A stretch of DNA of 64,000 nt from Avena insularis (taxonomy: Eukaryota; Streptophyta; Magnoliopsida; Poales; Poaceae): assembly GCA_023614405.1 (NCBI GenBank), contig CM042690.1, positions 668,368,802 through 668,432,801 of the forward strand, written 5' to 3'. Shown here in pieces: positions 10,842-23,460 of this stretch (position 1 is its first letter; the number at the start of each line of letters is the position of its first letter). The notes beneath the pieces are model-generated. The model had not been told where the DNA came from. It saw nothing but the letters and a program-made list of their open reading frames with translations, and did not search any database. The translations under genes were made by a program, and so were the position numbers.

Positions 10842-11387
10842 TTGAATTGTTTTCCCGTTTTGCGTGTTTTACCCAAGACGTTGCATCAGACCCAACCCGG
10901 AACGCGTACCATCAACCGGAAATTCCCCAGGATGGCCATGGAGACAGGAAGCTCGAAGAAGGCATGTAGCCGTTGTGGAGATGGAAGACACCAAGCCAAT
11001 AGATGCTCCGACCACTGCCCAAACTGTGGAGAACCTCATTCGTCCAAAATTTGTCCAACTCGGTTTGTCACATGTTTCCTCTGTGAAGGTCAAGACCATG
11101 TCCCCATCAATTGTACAATATATCCCCTCATTGGCAAGGCGTGCCAACCTCCCGATGTCAGCATAGAAAAGTCGTCAACTCAGCCACACCGGAAGAAGCC
11201 CCTGCTTCACGTGTGGACTACCCGGTCACTTCAGCCGAGAATGTCCCTAGAGAAAACCCGTCAAGACTTCCGTGACGGAGAAGCCCGAAAGCCCCCATGG
11301 CTCTTATCTTCAGAAAAGATGGTCACCCTACCGCTCGCTGCCCCGCAACTCAAGACTAAAGATTTCCCGCGCTCCCCTAAGCGATAG
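10842..11387 (+). pseudogene. Zinc-knuckle (nucleocapsid-like) ORF of large-LTR element
   Basis: Three CCHC-type knuckles lie in one frame: CX2CX4HX4C at 10965-11006, CX2CX3HX4C at 11016-11054 and CX2CX4HX4C at 11073-11114. A fourth perfect knuckle (CFTCGLPGHFSREC) is at 11203-11244, but one frame over, so a frameshift lies between 11115 and 11202. Such knuckles bind RNA during packaging. No protease, polymerase or integrase follows before the polypurine tract, so the element depends on enzymes from elsewhere. The 204 bp between the two ORFs show nothing recognisable. The true start codon is unclear. Confidence 0.65.
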
Positions 11388-11901
11388 CACCCCGTGGAAG
11401 TAAAGATCAAAGGAGAAGCTCCTTAACCCACTCTAGGACTCCCCGAACATCGACAAGTGAAACCTATAATAAACTAGCCCATGTCCCCTAGGAACGACAC
11501 ATATGATGCTACCTTCTCTTAAGTCGATATCCGCTACCTTAAGAACCATCTTTTGCCACCCTTGTAAGGATGCCCCCGACTGGTAACTCTCCGCTCTACC
11601 CAAGTCCAATTCTCTCCGCCAGAAGCACCCCAACTACTGGACCCGAAGACATAGGCTTGGACACAATAACCAACTTCAGAGAAGCGCCGTAGACCCTTAC
11701 AGAAGGACGAACCCTCCCTACAAATCATGGTTGAAGCCAGCTCGACCCCCAAGTTTCAAGAAGATTGAAGTTCAATCTCACTTTCGAGGTGTTTCTGTTT
11801 GAAGACAAAGTCAGCAAGTTAGTACGCAAGAAACGCCTAGCACTTCCTCCAAAGCAAATCCCCTAACTTTACTCTCCCGAATCTCGGGACGAGATTCATT
11901 T
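11245..11901 (+). other. Interior tail of large-LTR element without pol
   Basis: About 650 bp between the knuckles and the polypurine tract, with no reverse transcriptase, RNase H or integrase motif in any frame. Only short residues of a proline-rich reading frame are seen. Confidence 0.6.
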
Positions 11902-11913
11902 AAGGGGGAAAGG
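11902..11913 (+). other. Polypurine tract of large-LTR element
   Basis: AAGGGGGAAAGG lies two bases before the 3' LTR start TGTAACATCCC at 11916. Confidence 0.8.
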
Positions 11914-11915
11914 TC

Positions 11916-14162
11916 TGTAACATCCCAATTTCAGCAACCCTGATTAGTTGTCCAGAATGCAAAAATCAGGGGGAACAAAAACTTTTTCTTGTGCATTGGT
12001 GCAGTGCTTTCTCATTGTTTGTCTACCCTTGTGCTTATGAGAGTGTATCTTATGATACTCCTTACCTCACCCTCGGTTGACAAAAGCTATTTACCCCAAA
12101 CTATCCTGGCTCATTTTACATATTCTCAAACATTCTGGCATTTCCAAAACATGAGCCAAGATGTCCATGTAACCAAAACTATTTTGGTAGCTTCTATTGA
12201 CAAAACTATGGAGAGATATATAATACAATCTCCTTATGTTTTCAAGACAGAACACTCAACGAATCTTATCTCTAGTTCCCCCAAAACATCTTTCCAAAGC
12301 ATTTGAATTCTACTCTTGGTAGAGATACCAAGGACTCTCATCTTACTCAAAACTTAACCCCTTCAAAATGCCTCCAACCTTACCTCAAGCTAAGCTTGAT
12401 GGTAAACCTAGTAGTAGTTGGATAGTTTATAAGATGAATTGCCTTGATCTGTTGTCTGATGAGTTGTTCTAATCTGATGTTTAACTTGTTTGCTTAGGCG
12501 TAGTAGGAGCTACTCTAGGAGATCATCACTAGGATCAATATGTTTCCAACTCATCAATCCCTAAGCAAGAATACAAACCTAGATATGATCCCTAGCCACT
12601 AGGTGATCATCTAAAGCCCTTAACCAGATCCGTTCTAAAGATTTCCATTCTAGAAGTTTCCAAGTCCATAAGGACCAATATCAAGCATGGATCCCTTCAA
12701 CTTCATCTACACTTCAACATCACCCACTTGTTGATGCTCTGATACCTTGCAACTCCTCCCAAAATATTCCCTCTCATACTCTAGTTAAAATCCTTAAAAC
12801 TGCCAAAATTTGACTAGTCTGGAAACAGTTTCAACATCACCTTTTTGCATGCATCTTTTTCTCAAACCATTTGCATTTTTGGAAATGAACCTGAACCATC
12901 TTGTTAACCATCCTAAGAACTACCAAGTACCACTTTTGTCCATGGTTATATCCTCCTCCAACCCACTTGTCCATGATGGTTTTGTAGACAAGAAAATAAC
13001 ATTTCCTGCAAAACTAGTCATCATGCCTACTTTGGTAGAAGCTCACACCCTCATACAACCTCCTATGGACCAACTCTCTGCATGGTTGTGATTTACTCAT
13101 TGATGCCTATCAAAACCTACTTCACTTGCCCCAAGTGGATCTTTGTGCTGCTTAAGCCCACATGGTTTATAAGGCATCGTGACTCATTTTGCATGGCAGC
13201 CTTAATTTCAACAAAGTTTGCCATCACCTCTAGATCACCTCAAATGTTTTTAATCAAAACTTCTTATGCCATGATCATCTATATTACCTGGTCTACCCAC
13301 CCATCTATCCCTTGCACCAAGGTGAGATCTGAACTCCAAGATGCAAGCATGTTTTGGTGGTATAAAAATAACATCGCCCTAGATCCTAACTACCTTGCTC
13401 CTCCATCTAGTTCAAGTTGAAATTTCATTCCACAAGGTTGGAAATGCTTGCTACACCTTGTCCACATCACCTACCTTGATCACCAAGATTTATCAATAAT
13501 TCTCCATAATTATTATGGCCCCAAAACTATTTAATTCCTTTAATAGTCAAAATCTCCAAAACTCCCTCCATATAGGAAAGTTTAGTTTTTGCCAAAACAC
13601 TTCTCTAATTTTTGGCTCATGTGAGTTCCATATATCATACCCTATCTTCCCATCTCAAAAATAAATAATTTTGAGAAGCTTTATTATTTATTTTTGTCCA
13701 TTTCCTTAAATGGCTGAATTGGAATAATAATTGTCTTAAATACTTTTATGTCTCAATAAATATTGGGAAAATTCCCCTGAGTGTATATTCACATTTGGGA
13801 CCCTCTCAAACCAAACTCCACCCTTTTCCAATGTAAAAATATCAAATGATCTTCTAGAAACCACTTCTGTCCTTTTCGAGTAAATGGATTTAAGTGGACT
13901 AAAACCCCACATAAAAATCTCAATTAAATCTTAGGAGTCTACCTTTACCTCATCTATCTACCAGTACCATTTCCTCCTCTGGTCCAGTGCAAGTTTTTGG
14001 ACTTCCTTCACAACCATCAATTGGATCAATATTGCCAACTAAGCCAATCCATTTCTCAAACCACTTTCAAATCTCATCCAAACTTGCTTAGTGCACCTCC
14101 TCAGCACCAGACACACCCCTGGTCAACCAGCCCTGTAGCACAACCTCAGCCCTTCCCATTTT
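11916..14162 (+). repeat. Large-LTR element, 3' LTR part 1
   Basis: The 3' LTR starts TGTAACATCCCAATTTC and runs to the Copia C insertion at 14163. With part 2 the LTR totals about 6.06 kb, unusually long. The piece 12987-13180 is the counterpart of window positions 1-194. It is mostly AT-rich U3 sequence with no gene. Confidence 0.8.
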
Positions 14163-15865
14163 TGTTGGGTCCGCAGCATAGAAAACAAAATTTTTCCTAT
14201 GATATGAACTACACGCCAAGATCTATCTACTAGGTACAAAGCAACGGGTGGACATACATCCAAAGAGAACTTACCCTCGTAGACAACGAGCTTTGTTAAT
14301 GAGTAGGAACTCGTGGTTGATGTAGTCGTACACTTGCCGATCTCAAGATCGTGATGAAGTCCAGCAGGTCCGGCTCCAACACATCCATCAGATCCAGCTC
14401 CAGCACCACCAAGTCCAGCACCGCAAAGCAGCGGTGCATCCGTGATCGCACACACGTCCGGTACCCCGACAACCTCCGTCCCTCGCTCCAGCAAAGCAGC
14501 GGAAGCAGTAACTCCTTTCCAGATAAAGCCATCGGGAACATGTATCTCGCTAATCCGAGACCATGGGGGAATAATACTAGAGGGGGAGAGAGATCCTTCA
14601 CAAGGATGTGTGTTTGAGAAGTGAGGAGGGGGTGGCCTTTTATAGGAGGAGGGGGGTGCCCCTCCTTCATGGCCGTCGCATGGAGGAGGTGTCTCTTCAC
14701 CTCCTCCATTCATGTGGTGGTAACTCCCTCCACATAAATTTGCCCCTTCACATTCTCTTTTAAAGTCTCCACTTTAAATGCATTAAATTTCTCCAATTTA
14801 ATGCTCTCTCATTTAATAAAACTCTTTTATTATTTTTATTCTGAATTTTGTTAATTACTTTAATTAACAAACATTCACATAAAAACCCTGCAACATTTCA
14901 ATATTACATGCAGAACCAATTTCAGCATTTTCACCCGAAACAATTTCGGTGTCTATTGAAATAATGCCAGTGCTTTCTTAAATCTTTATCTAAAACATAT
15001 TTGCTCCAAATGGTGTCGGTATCCCTTAAGTGTGTCACCCTACGGTTCGTGAATAATGCAGACATGATCGAGACCCCTCTCCGATCAATAATCAGCAGCG
15101 GGACCTAGAGATCCATACTGACTCCTACACATTCAACGATGACTTCTGTGATCGTGAGAACCTTTAACGCTAGCAACTAAATCCCTTTGTCTCACGATAT
15201 ATTACATGTCCGAGATTCGATCATCGGTATCTCCATACCTAGTTTGATCTCGTTACCGACATGCACTCTTTTCTCGTTCCAGTGATATAACATTCTAGTG
15301 ATCACATCACTTGCTTGCAAGCTATTTCAATGTGATATCTCCGAGAGGGCCTAGAGTATATCTATCCTTCATCAGGATGGACAAATCCCACTCTTGATCC
15401 ATGAGCCTCAACATAACACCTTCGTAGCACTGAACCCACCTTCATAGTCACCCTGTTATGGTGTGACATTTGATGTTATCAAGATACTCTTCCGGTGTTA
15501 GCAATTAACATGATCTCATGGTCTAAGGATAAAGATTACTTCATATGATGTTATAGCAATATAAACATAATGACTTTGATCGTAATGCTATACTTCGGAT
15601 GAATGTTCATCACATCATTCCACCAATGTTGTGACCTCGTTATTAACAACATCCAATGTCCATGATCAGGAAACCTTGATCATCTTGTTAATCAACGAGC
15701 TAGTCTATAACAGAGGCATGACTAGGAACCTTTTATTTGTTTATTAAACACACATGTATTGACGTTTCCTATCAATACAATTATAGCATGCAAAATAAAC
15801 ATTTATCATAAACATGGAATAAGATAATAACCACTTTATTATTGCCTCTCGGGCATATTCCTTGA
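14163..15865 (-). repeat. 3' LTR of Copia C
   Basis: 1,703 bp. It ends TGTTGGGTCC at 14163 and meets the polypurine tract tctcccacttg at 15866-15876. It is highly similar to 20758-22463 by eye, with many differences being C/T or G/A. Confidence 0.85.
14636..14645 (-). promoter_or_regulatory. LTR TATA box (Copia C, 3' LTR)
   Basis: The minus strand reads CTATAAAAGG. The same motif is at 21231-21240 in the 5' LTR, where it would drive element transcription. Confidence 0.5.
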
Positions 15866-18800
15866 TCTCCCACTTGAACTAGAGTCAAAAATATATATTG
15901 AAAAACTTAGCGTATTGAACACCTATGGCTTTCTGGTGTTGCATATACGCTATTGCTAGTGGTTAACATAATATTTGGATCTGACAGTTTCAGGTCCGTG
16001 TGTATTTGCATGTCTCTGCGTCTCTACGCATCACTCATTCTCAAATGAGATGGCATTGTATAGATTTGGTCCTTTGGTGAGACCTTTAGTTTGTTCGGGT
16101 TAAAACATGTTGATATTATTGTCACACAATATATCTTCATAGTATTAGCCCACTTTGAACCACACCTAGTTTGATAACAAACTACTTAACACAAATGCCC
16201 TCCTATGCTGCTACTATAGCAGTCATATACTTAGCCTTTTGTTGTAGTATCCGTCACAATATCTCAACTTTGGAACTCATCCAAATCCATCATGGAACAT
16301 CCTTTCCATTATATTGTGCCACCCATAGTCTAAATTGAGATAAATTTAATTTGTATCTTGTGACAAAACTAGTATCAATGTAACACTTTACAATGAACTA
16401 CCTTTAACTATTTGTCACTTATACATGATATATTCTTAGTTCTTCCAAAGCTCATAAGAATATCTTTACTATTGTCCAATGATCATCTTATGAATCATTC
16501 TGGTATATGCTCATAACATTTAGAGCATAGGACATTCTGGATATATACATATCATGGTATAATCGATCAAAATCTTCATGTGATTTTACTCACCAAGTGT
16601 TGAAACACTTGAATTTTGATACAATCCTTTCCATGCAGCAAGAACCTTTCTTGTTGTTTCCATATTGAACCCTTTCAATATCTCATATATGTATGTCTGG
16701 CACAACCATATTAGCGCCTTAATCTATCCATATAGATATTGATGCCTAATATTCCGGGTTTGCCCAAGTCTTTCATTGAAATCTTATTTTAATGAAATTC
16801 TTAACTTATGTTAATACAAGATACATCATTTCCAATCAACAATATGTCCTCTACATAATGTATTAGAAATATGTCTCAGCGCTCCCACTTAATTTCTTGC
16901 AAATGCAAGCATCTTCATCATCTCCGATGAATTTAAACTCTTTTAACAGTTTCATCATGGTGAAGATTCCAACTCCGCTATGCTAACTTCAACTATTGAA
17001 GTGTACATGCCCTTTTAGCACCCTTTGAATTAACAAAACCCTTCGGACCATGTCATGTACATGTCCTAGGTTACCGTTCTATTAGAAGAACCTTGTTTTG
17101 TTTATTCAACTACCGAATACCAAATTATATGTAGTGGTTGCTACATTAATCCGTCAAGACTATATATCGCTATGAAGATCAAATCTTGTCATAGTCAACT
17201 CCTTGAACATTGCCGTAAACTTCTTTCCGACATGTCGACTATTTCATAGATGTTTAAACATCCATGTCTTATTTCTTTATAGATCCAAACACGACCGATA
17301 GGCTTCACGCCTTTCCAGAGGGTCTTCCAAGTTCAGAAACTTGATTTCTCGTGTATGGATACTATCAGGGATTCTATGACTTCTAGTCATTTTATGGAGT
17401 CAAGGCCCATCATCGCTTCTTTGCATGTAGTCGGTTCATCATTGTCAAAACAATAACGACTTGCTTATCAAATCTTACTATTTGATTCTTACCAACCCAC
17501 ACGGTTCTATAGTAACTCTAATCTCCGAGATCACACCTTTTGTAATCACGAGAGCCATGAGCATTGTGGCCGCCACCGGGACACTTTCCGGCGCTGCGCT
17601 ACTTAGCACATATAGCTAAGGTTCAACAACCTTATCAAAGTTCTATTGTCCTCCCACTTAACTTTTCATGAAAAATTCCTTCTCAAGAAACTTGACGTTC
17701 CAAGTAACAAACTCTTTTGTCCTCGGTGTTATGGAGAAATTCCCAAAAAATTCTTTGGGATAACCTACAAAGACGTGCTTATCCGACTTTGGTTGTAAAC
17801 ATTTTACTTATGCATACCATACCAAAATTTAAGAAAAGACAATTCGGGTTTTATCACAAACCATAACTCATATGGTGTCATTTCAATGGATCACGATGGT
17901 GCTCTTTTCAGTGTAAAAGCGGTAGTCGCTAAAGCTTCAATCCTTAAAACATAATGGCAGTTTTATAAATGACACCCTTGATCTTACCATGTCAAACATG
18001 GTTTGATTTTATCTCTCGAATATGCCATACTCCTATGGTTTATCGGGAAACACAAATCATGGAACAATTCCTCAAGTCTTAGGTGTTTTTGCTAAATCAT
18101 GTAACTCAAATATCTTCCTTTATGATCGAATCATAAACTCTTTATTTTCTTGTTACAATGATTTTCCACTTCATCTTGAAAGTCTTTGAACAATTTTCAA
18201 ATGTTTCATACTTCTTCCTTATTAATTAAATATACAGATATATTCACTCAAATTTTCGGAGAAAGCATATGAAGCAAAAAGATCCATCGCATATGGCTAC
18301 ACATAATGGACTATGCACATCAGCATGCACAATTTCCAATAAGCTAGTCATCCGTTCCTCTCTGGCCTATGGACGGAGTTTCAATTATCTCGAGGAAAGT
18401 TTCACAAGCGTCAATTGATCAAAATCAAAAGACTCCAAAAATCCATCAACATGGAGTTTCTTCATGTTTACTTTCCAATATAATTTAAAACAGTGATGCC
18501 ACTTCATAAGTGATCTTTTAATCATTTGTCTTGTGACATTTTAGCAATAATGTTTATGGATGTGATTTCTCCCACTAGACTTGTAAAAGTTCATCCATCC
18601 TTTATGGAATATGGCAATTTATTTGAACAACCATTGTTCTCGTAATACCGGAACAAAATAACAATTATTTAAACAAATCTTGAAGGCTTGGTTTGATGAC
18701 AACGAAAAACACAATAACACTTTATTTGTTTTTGATGAACATCATCACTCATTCTTTTGCTGGTTACTTAGGCCATTGTAGTTCATGAATTGCGTTGTCC

Positions 18801-19726
18801 TGTATGACACTTCATACCAACCAATTCGGTATCCAATACCTAAGAACCACATTGTTTAACAAGCAAGGAATATAGCCATAACATGTATATCTTCTATATA
18901 CCTAAGTTGGACATCTCCAACCTTTTATTTTCTGCCAAATATTTTATAGATTCTCTTTCAGCAATTCCTTTTCTTTTAAAAGAATCTACCAACATCAATA
19001 GTGGTGTCATCAACATGACACATGGTACAAACCGTATATAGTCAAATACTAATACCTTTGGACTTGCACTTTGAAGTGGATCACCATCATCAAATGTTTG
19101 GTGTTCTTTCAAAAATCCATTCTTTAGTAATCTATTAGTGTAGTAAACATTTTACTTACATCTTCTATTCATCCTTATCATGACAACTTTCATGATCAAG
19201 CTACTATAGCCATAAGGAAGAATCGCGAGTATAATATCAGTTCCCAAAACCTTTTTGGTAGATTCGGATGCCTAGCATCTCCATCCTTCACAAATTCTCA
19301 TACAATATGAGAACATGTATTTTGCTAAATTATACTCTATCATAATGCAACCAAAAACATTATTTCAGATATCACAATATCTTTCACACATGATGGTTTC
19401 TGAAACAATTTTCAGCTCCAATATAATCTTGATATTAAAACAACTTTTGAATATCAATAATCATGGAGGCAAACATGATACTTTAGATACTAACATTGGA
19501 ATTCTTACTCTTGATTTAATACTACTTATTAAACTTAATGGAGTAAATAGAGTTTGCTGAAAGTTTGCAATAGGACTTATAAACTTTAAATTGACATGCA
19601 AAACAATACGATACCAGTTCGTAAAGTAAATATCCAGAATTCTATAGTTCTATTATCTCAAAAAAACTAAGCATAAGGTAGAAAACAAATGCCAATGACT
19701 ACAACAAACTATGCAAATTCACTTTG
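15866..19726 (-). pseudogene. Degenerate gag-pol region of Copia C
   Basis: This is colinear with Copia A but has no open frame longer than about 80 codons. Recognisable counterparts include the region around the polymerase box (16840-16870, like 2850-2880), the linker and integrase region near 17300-17900, and the zinc-knuckle neighbourhood near 18930-18960. The gag start seen in A cannot be found near 19700. The similarity to A is far lower here than in the leader or LTRs, and the change is abrupt around 19720. Confidence 0.75.
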
Positions 19727-20743
19727 ATTTAGTTTATGACAAATTGAGTTCGACTAATCCAAATTAGAAATGAACTCCCACTCAAAAAAAACATCCCTCG
19801 TGCCTTTTTGGTGATTACATGAACCAAATCCACTACACCAAGTCCGATCATCACGTGAGTCGGTGTAGCTTCAAAGGCGAGCATCAATATGGTCATCACA
19901 TCAACTATATGACTCATGCTTAACCTTTCGGTCCGTGTTCCGAGGCCATGTCTGTACATGCTAGGCTCGCCAAGTAAAAACCTTAGTATTCGCGTGTGTA
20001 AAACTGTCTTACACCCGTTGCATGAAAGCGTAGAGTTGAGAACACCCGATCATCACGTGATGTCTCGAAACACGATCCATAGAACGGTGCATACTTAAGG
20101 AAGAACACATTTTATCTTGATATTGAAATGAGGGATCAACTTACAATGCTACAGAAAGCGCCAAACTAGCAGTATAAGATGCTAACATCTAATGTGTAAA
20201 GTGAGATGATATGGTCCATGCATTTGATCTCTATCACTTGCATCGTGGTATGATCTCTATCATTCCTTTGTGTGTAAGGCCAAGGTCTATGGAACTTACA
20301 CGTTGAATGTGTTGTAAGAGTATCTATCATACATCTACTTACAACAATACCATATCAAGACACTAGCCCAGCAACGATCTAAACTAGACGCCTCTAATTT
20401 ATCAATTGCAAGTTTTACGTGGCTTAGGGCTTTCAGAGATAGAACCGGTCTTACCTACGAACATGAACCACAACGAGGATAACCAAGTTATTAGCAACTC
20501 GTTGTAAATCAGATATTGACTATAGTAGGAGAGACAGACACCCGCTAGCCACTTATGCAAAACAAGTTGCATGTTAGTCGTGGAACCGGTCTCATGTACG
20601 ATGACATGTAAGGTTGGTCCGGGCCGCTTCATCCCACTATGCCACCAATATCCAAAGTACATAGAAGATGCAATAACATGATCATCATCGCCCACATATA
20701 AACATATGTGTACTACCCGCGCAAAGCACCTACGCATAGATCA
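19727..20743 (-). other. Conserved leader of Copia C
   Basis: About 1 kb matching the Copia A leader (5878-6898) very closely. It includes a sense-strand ORF (20737-20402) whose translation is the same as that at 6892-6554. It probably holds packaging and dimerisation signals, since it survives while the coding region does not. Confidence 0.65.
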
Positions 20744-20756
20744 GGCTCTGATACCA
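20744..20756 (-). other. tRNA-Met primer binding site (Copia C)
   Basis: The minus strand reads TGGTATCAGAGCC, one base inside the LTR that starts at 20758. It is identical to the site of Copia A. Confidence 0.85.
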
Positions 20757-20757
20757 C

Positions 20758-22463
20758 TGTTTGGTCCACAACATAGAAAACAAAAATTCTCCTACGATAT
20801 GAACTACACGCCAAGATCTATCTACTAGGTACAAAGCAACGGGTGGACATACATCCAAAGAGAAATTACCCTCGTAGACAACGAGCTTAGTTAACGAGTA
20901 GGAACTCGTGGTTGATGTAGTCGTACACTTGCCGATCTCAAGATCGTGATGAAGTCCAGCAGGTCCGGCTCCAGCACGTCCATCAGATCCAGCTCCAGCA
21001 CCACCAAGTCCAGCACCGCAAAGCAGCGGTGCATCCGTGATCGCACACACGTCCGGTACCCCGACAACCTCCGTCCCTCGCTCTAGCAAAGCAGCGGAAG
21101 CAGCAACTCCTTTCCAGATAAAGCCATCGGGAACATGTATCTCGCTAATCCGAGACCATGGGGGAATAATACTAGAGGGGAAGAGAGATCCTTCACAAGG
21201 AGGTGTGTTTGAGAAGTGAGGAGGGGGTGGCCTTTTATAGGAGGAGGGGGGTGCCCCTCCTTCATGGTCGGCGCATGGAGGAGGTGTCTCTTCACCTCCT
21301 CCATTCATGTGGTGGTAACTCCCTCCACATAAATTTGCCCCTTCACATTCTCTTTTAAAGTCTCCACTTTAAATGCATTAAATTTCTCCAAATTTAATGC
21401 TCTCTCATTTAATAAAACTCTTTTATTATTTTTATTCAGAATTTTGTTAATTACTTTAATTAACAAACATTCACATAAAACCCCCTGCAACATTTCAATA
21501 TTACATGCAGAACCAATTTCAGCATTTTCACCCGAAACAGTTTTGGTGTCTATTGAAATAATTCCAGCGCTTTCTTAAATCTTTATCTAAAACATATTTT
21601 CTCCAAATGGTGTCGGTATCCCTTAAGTGTATCACCCTACGGTTCGTGAATAATGCAGACATGATCGAGACCCCTCTCCGATCAATAATCAGTAGCGGGA
21701 CCTGGAGATCCATACTGACTCCTACACATTCAACGATGACTTCTGTGATCATGAGAACCTTTAACGCTAGCAACTAAATCCCTTTGTCTCGTGATATATT
21801 ACATGTCCGAGATTCGATCATCGGTATCTCCATACCTAGTTTGATCTCGTTACCGACATGCACTCTTTTCTCGTTCCCGTGATATAACATTCTAGTGATC
21901 ACATCACTTGCTTGCAAGCTATTTCAATGTGATATCACCGAGAGGGCCCAGAGTATATCTATCCGTCATCGGGATGGACAAATACCACTCTTGATCCATG
22001 AGCCTCAACATAACATCTTCGTGGCACTGAACCCACCTTTATAGTCACCCTGTTACGGTGTGACGTTTGATGTTATCAAGATACTCTTCCGGTGTTAGCA
22101 ATTAACATGATCTCATGGTCTAAGGATAAAGATTACTTCGTATGATGTTATAGAAATATAAACATAATGACTTTGATCGTAATGCTATACTTCGGATGAA
22201 TGTTCATCACATCATTCCACCAATGTTGTGACCTCGTTATTAACAACATCCAATGTCCATGATCAGGAAACCTTGATCATCTTGTTAATCAACGAGCTAG
22301 TCTATAAGAGAGGCATGACTAGGAACCTTTTATTTGTTTATTAAACACACATGTATTGATGTTTCCTATCAATACAATTATAGCATGCAAAATAAACATT
22401 TATCATAAACATGGAATAAGATAATAACCACTTTATTATTGCCTCTCGGGCATATTCCCTTCA
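20758..22463 (-). repeat. 5' LTR of Copia C
   Basis: 1,706 bp, from TGTTTGGTCC at 20758 to ATTCCCTTCA at 22463, next to the target duplication atttt. TATA-like CTATAAAAGG lies on the minus strand at 21231-21240. Confidence 0.85.
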
Positions 22464-22682
22464 ATTTTACCCTTGGACTAGTAGAAAGAGAGAGAGAGAA
22501 CACAATCTTACAAGGATCTTCTTCACTTAATTACCACAGCTGTCACCACCTCCCTCTCTGATCCAGTATGACCAAATACCAATCCTACCCCTCCCCACCG
22601 TCCCCTGGACCAATCACTGGCCAGTAATCCTCTCCCCCTTGTCCAAATGGGTAATTTACTTCATCTACCCCTCCCTTCTTGG

Positions 22683-22690
22683 TATATAGG
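22683..22690 (+). promoter_or_regulatory. Putative LTR promoter, TATA box
   Basis: TATATAGG is followed within ~20 bases by a long C/T-rich stretch typical of a plant 5' leader. It lies on the element's sense strand, so it is the likely start of the genomic transcript. The 5' LTR counterpart has been deleted. Confidence 0.5.
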
Positions 22691-22699
22691 CCAGGGGCC

Positions 22700-23460
22700 T
22701 CCCCCAGCTCGCCTCTGCCCCTCATTTGCTCCTCTTCCCTCCCACTTACCTTCCCCAACACTCCCTCCCCGTCCTCTGCCCTGTGCTGCCCAAGAGAAGA
22801 AGAAGGAGAGCTCTCGGCCTCCTCACCGAATCGAGCAAAGCTCCTTCTCCCTGCTCCATTCCCTCTGCATGTCAGCTCATGTGTTCCCCTCTTCCTCCTC
22901 TACCTGACAGTACTTCTCTTTTGGCCCAGGACTTACTCCTCCATCATCGGTGTTGAGCTCCAACGAGGTCGCTCTCGGCCGCCGTCGCACGAGCTGCTTC
23001 CAGTGGGCCTCCGCCGTCGTGCCGCCCCTCGATCTGCTCAGCATCGTCGACCGCATCGCCCTGCATCCACCCCGACCCTCCTCGAGCCCTCAGGTGAGCT
23101 CCCCGCCCCGCTCCACCCTCTGCTAGGGTTAGATGATGTCGTCGGTGAGCCCAGGTGGACGAAGACGTTGCGCCGTCCATCGCCACTTAAACGAACGGCC
23201 GGGATCCGCCGATACCGTTTCGACCTCCCCTTCTTGCTGACCGTTGGGCCGTGCCTGGCAGGTTCGAGCGCTGGCTCCCGCGCTCCTCGCTGATCACCAT
23301 GGGCCGATTTCCCTCTCGGCCGGCCCAGTACACCCCAGATCTGGCCCAATCCCTGTTGCCCTTTTTTCTTTTTCTTTTAAAACTACAGATCCAGTTTTGT
23401 ACCAGTTGGTTTAAAACCAAACAAAATTGTAAATCAACTCCAAAGGACAAGATCTAAATT
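22700..23460 (+). other. GC-rich transcribed leader of the large LTR with possible splice donor
   Basis: Composition changes sharply here from AT-rich to GC/CT-rich. Overlapping frames are open only because of composition; none shows a known domain. A good donor-like CAG/GTGAGC lies at 23091-23097. No clear acceptor could be assigned. It is read as the R-U5 start of the LTR rather than a gene. Confidence 0.4.

Larger units (their letters stand above)
14163..22463 (-). mobile_element. Complete Copia element C with eroded coding region
   Basis: This is an 8.3 kb minus-strand element with two ~1.7 kb LTRs (14163-15865 and 20758-22463), a primer site, a polypurine tract and a perfect 5-bp duplication atttt (14158-14162 and 22464-22468). 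Its leader is about 95% or more like that of Copia A, but gag and pol are reduced to scattered, stop-filled relics. Intact ends and a perfect target duplication next to a dead coding region suggest a non-autonomous copy moved by another element's proteins. Confidence 0.9.

Noticed and set aside
22679..23293. A 204-codon plus-strand ORF in the GC-rich block
   Set aside because: Open because of base composition; overlapping frames are also open, there is no domain, and the position fits an LTR leader.
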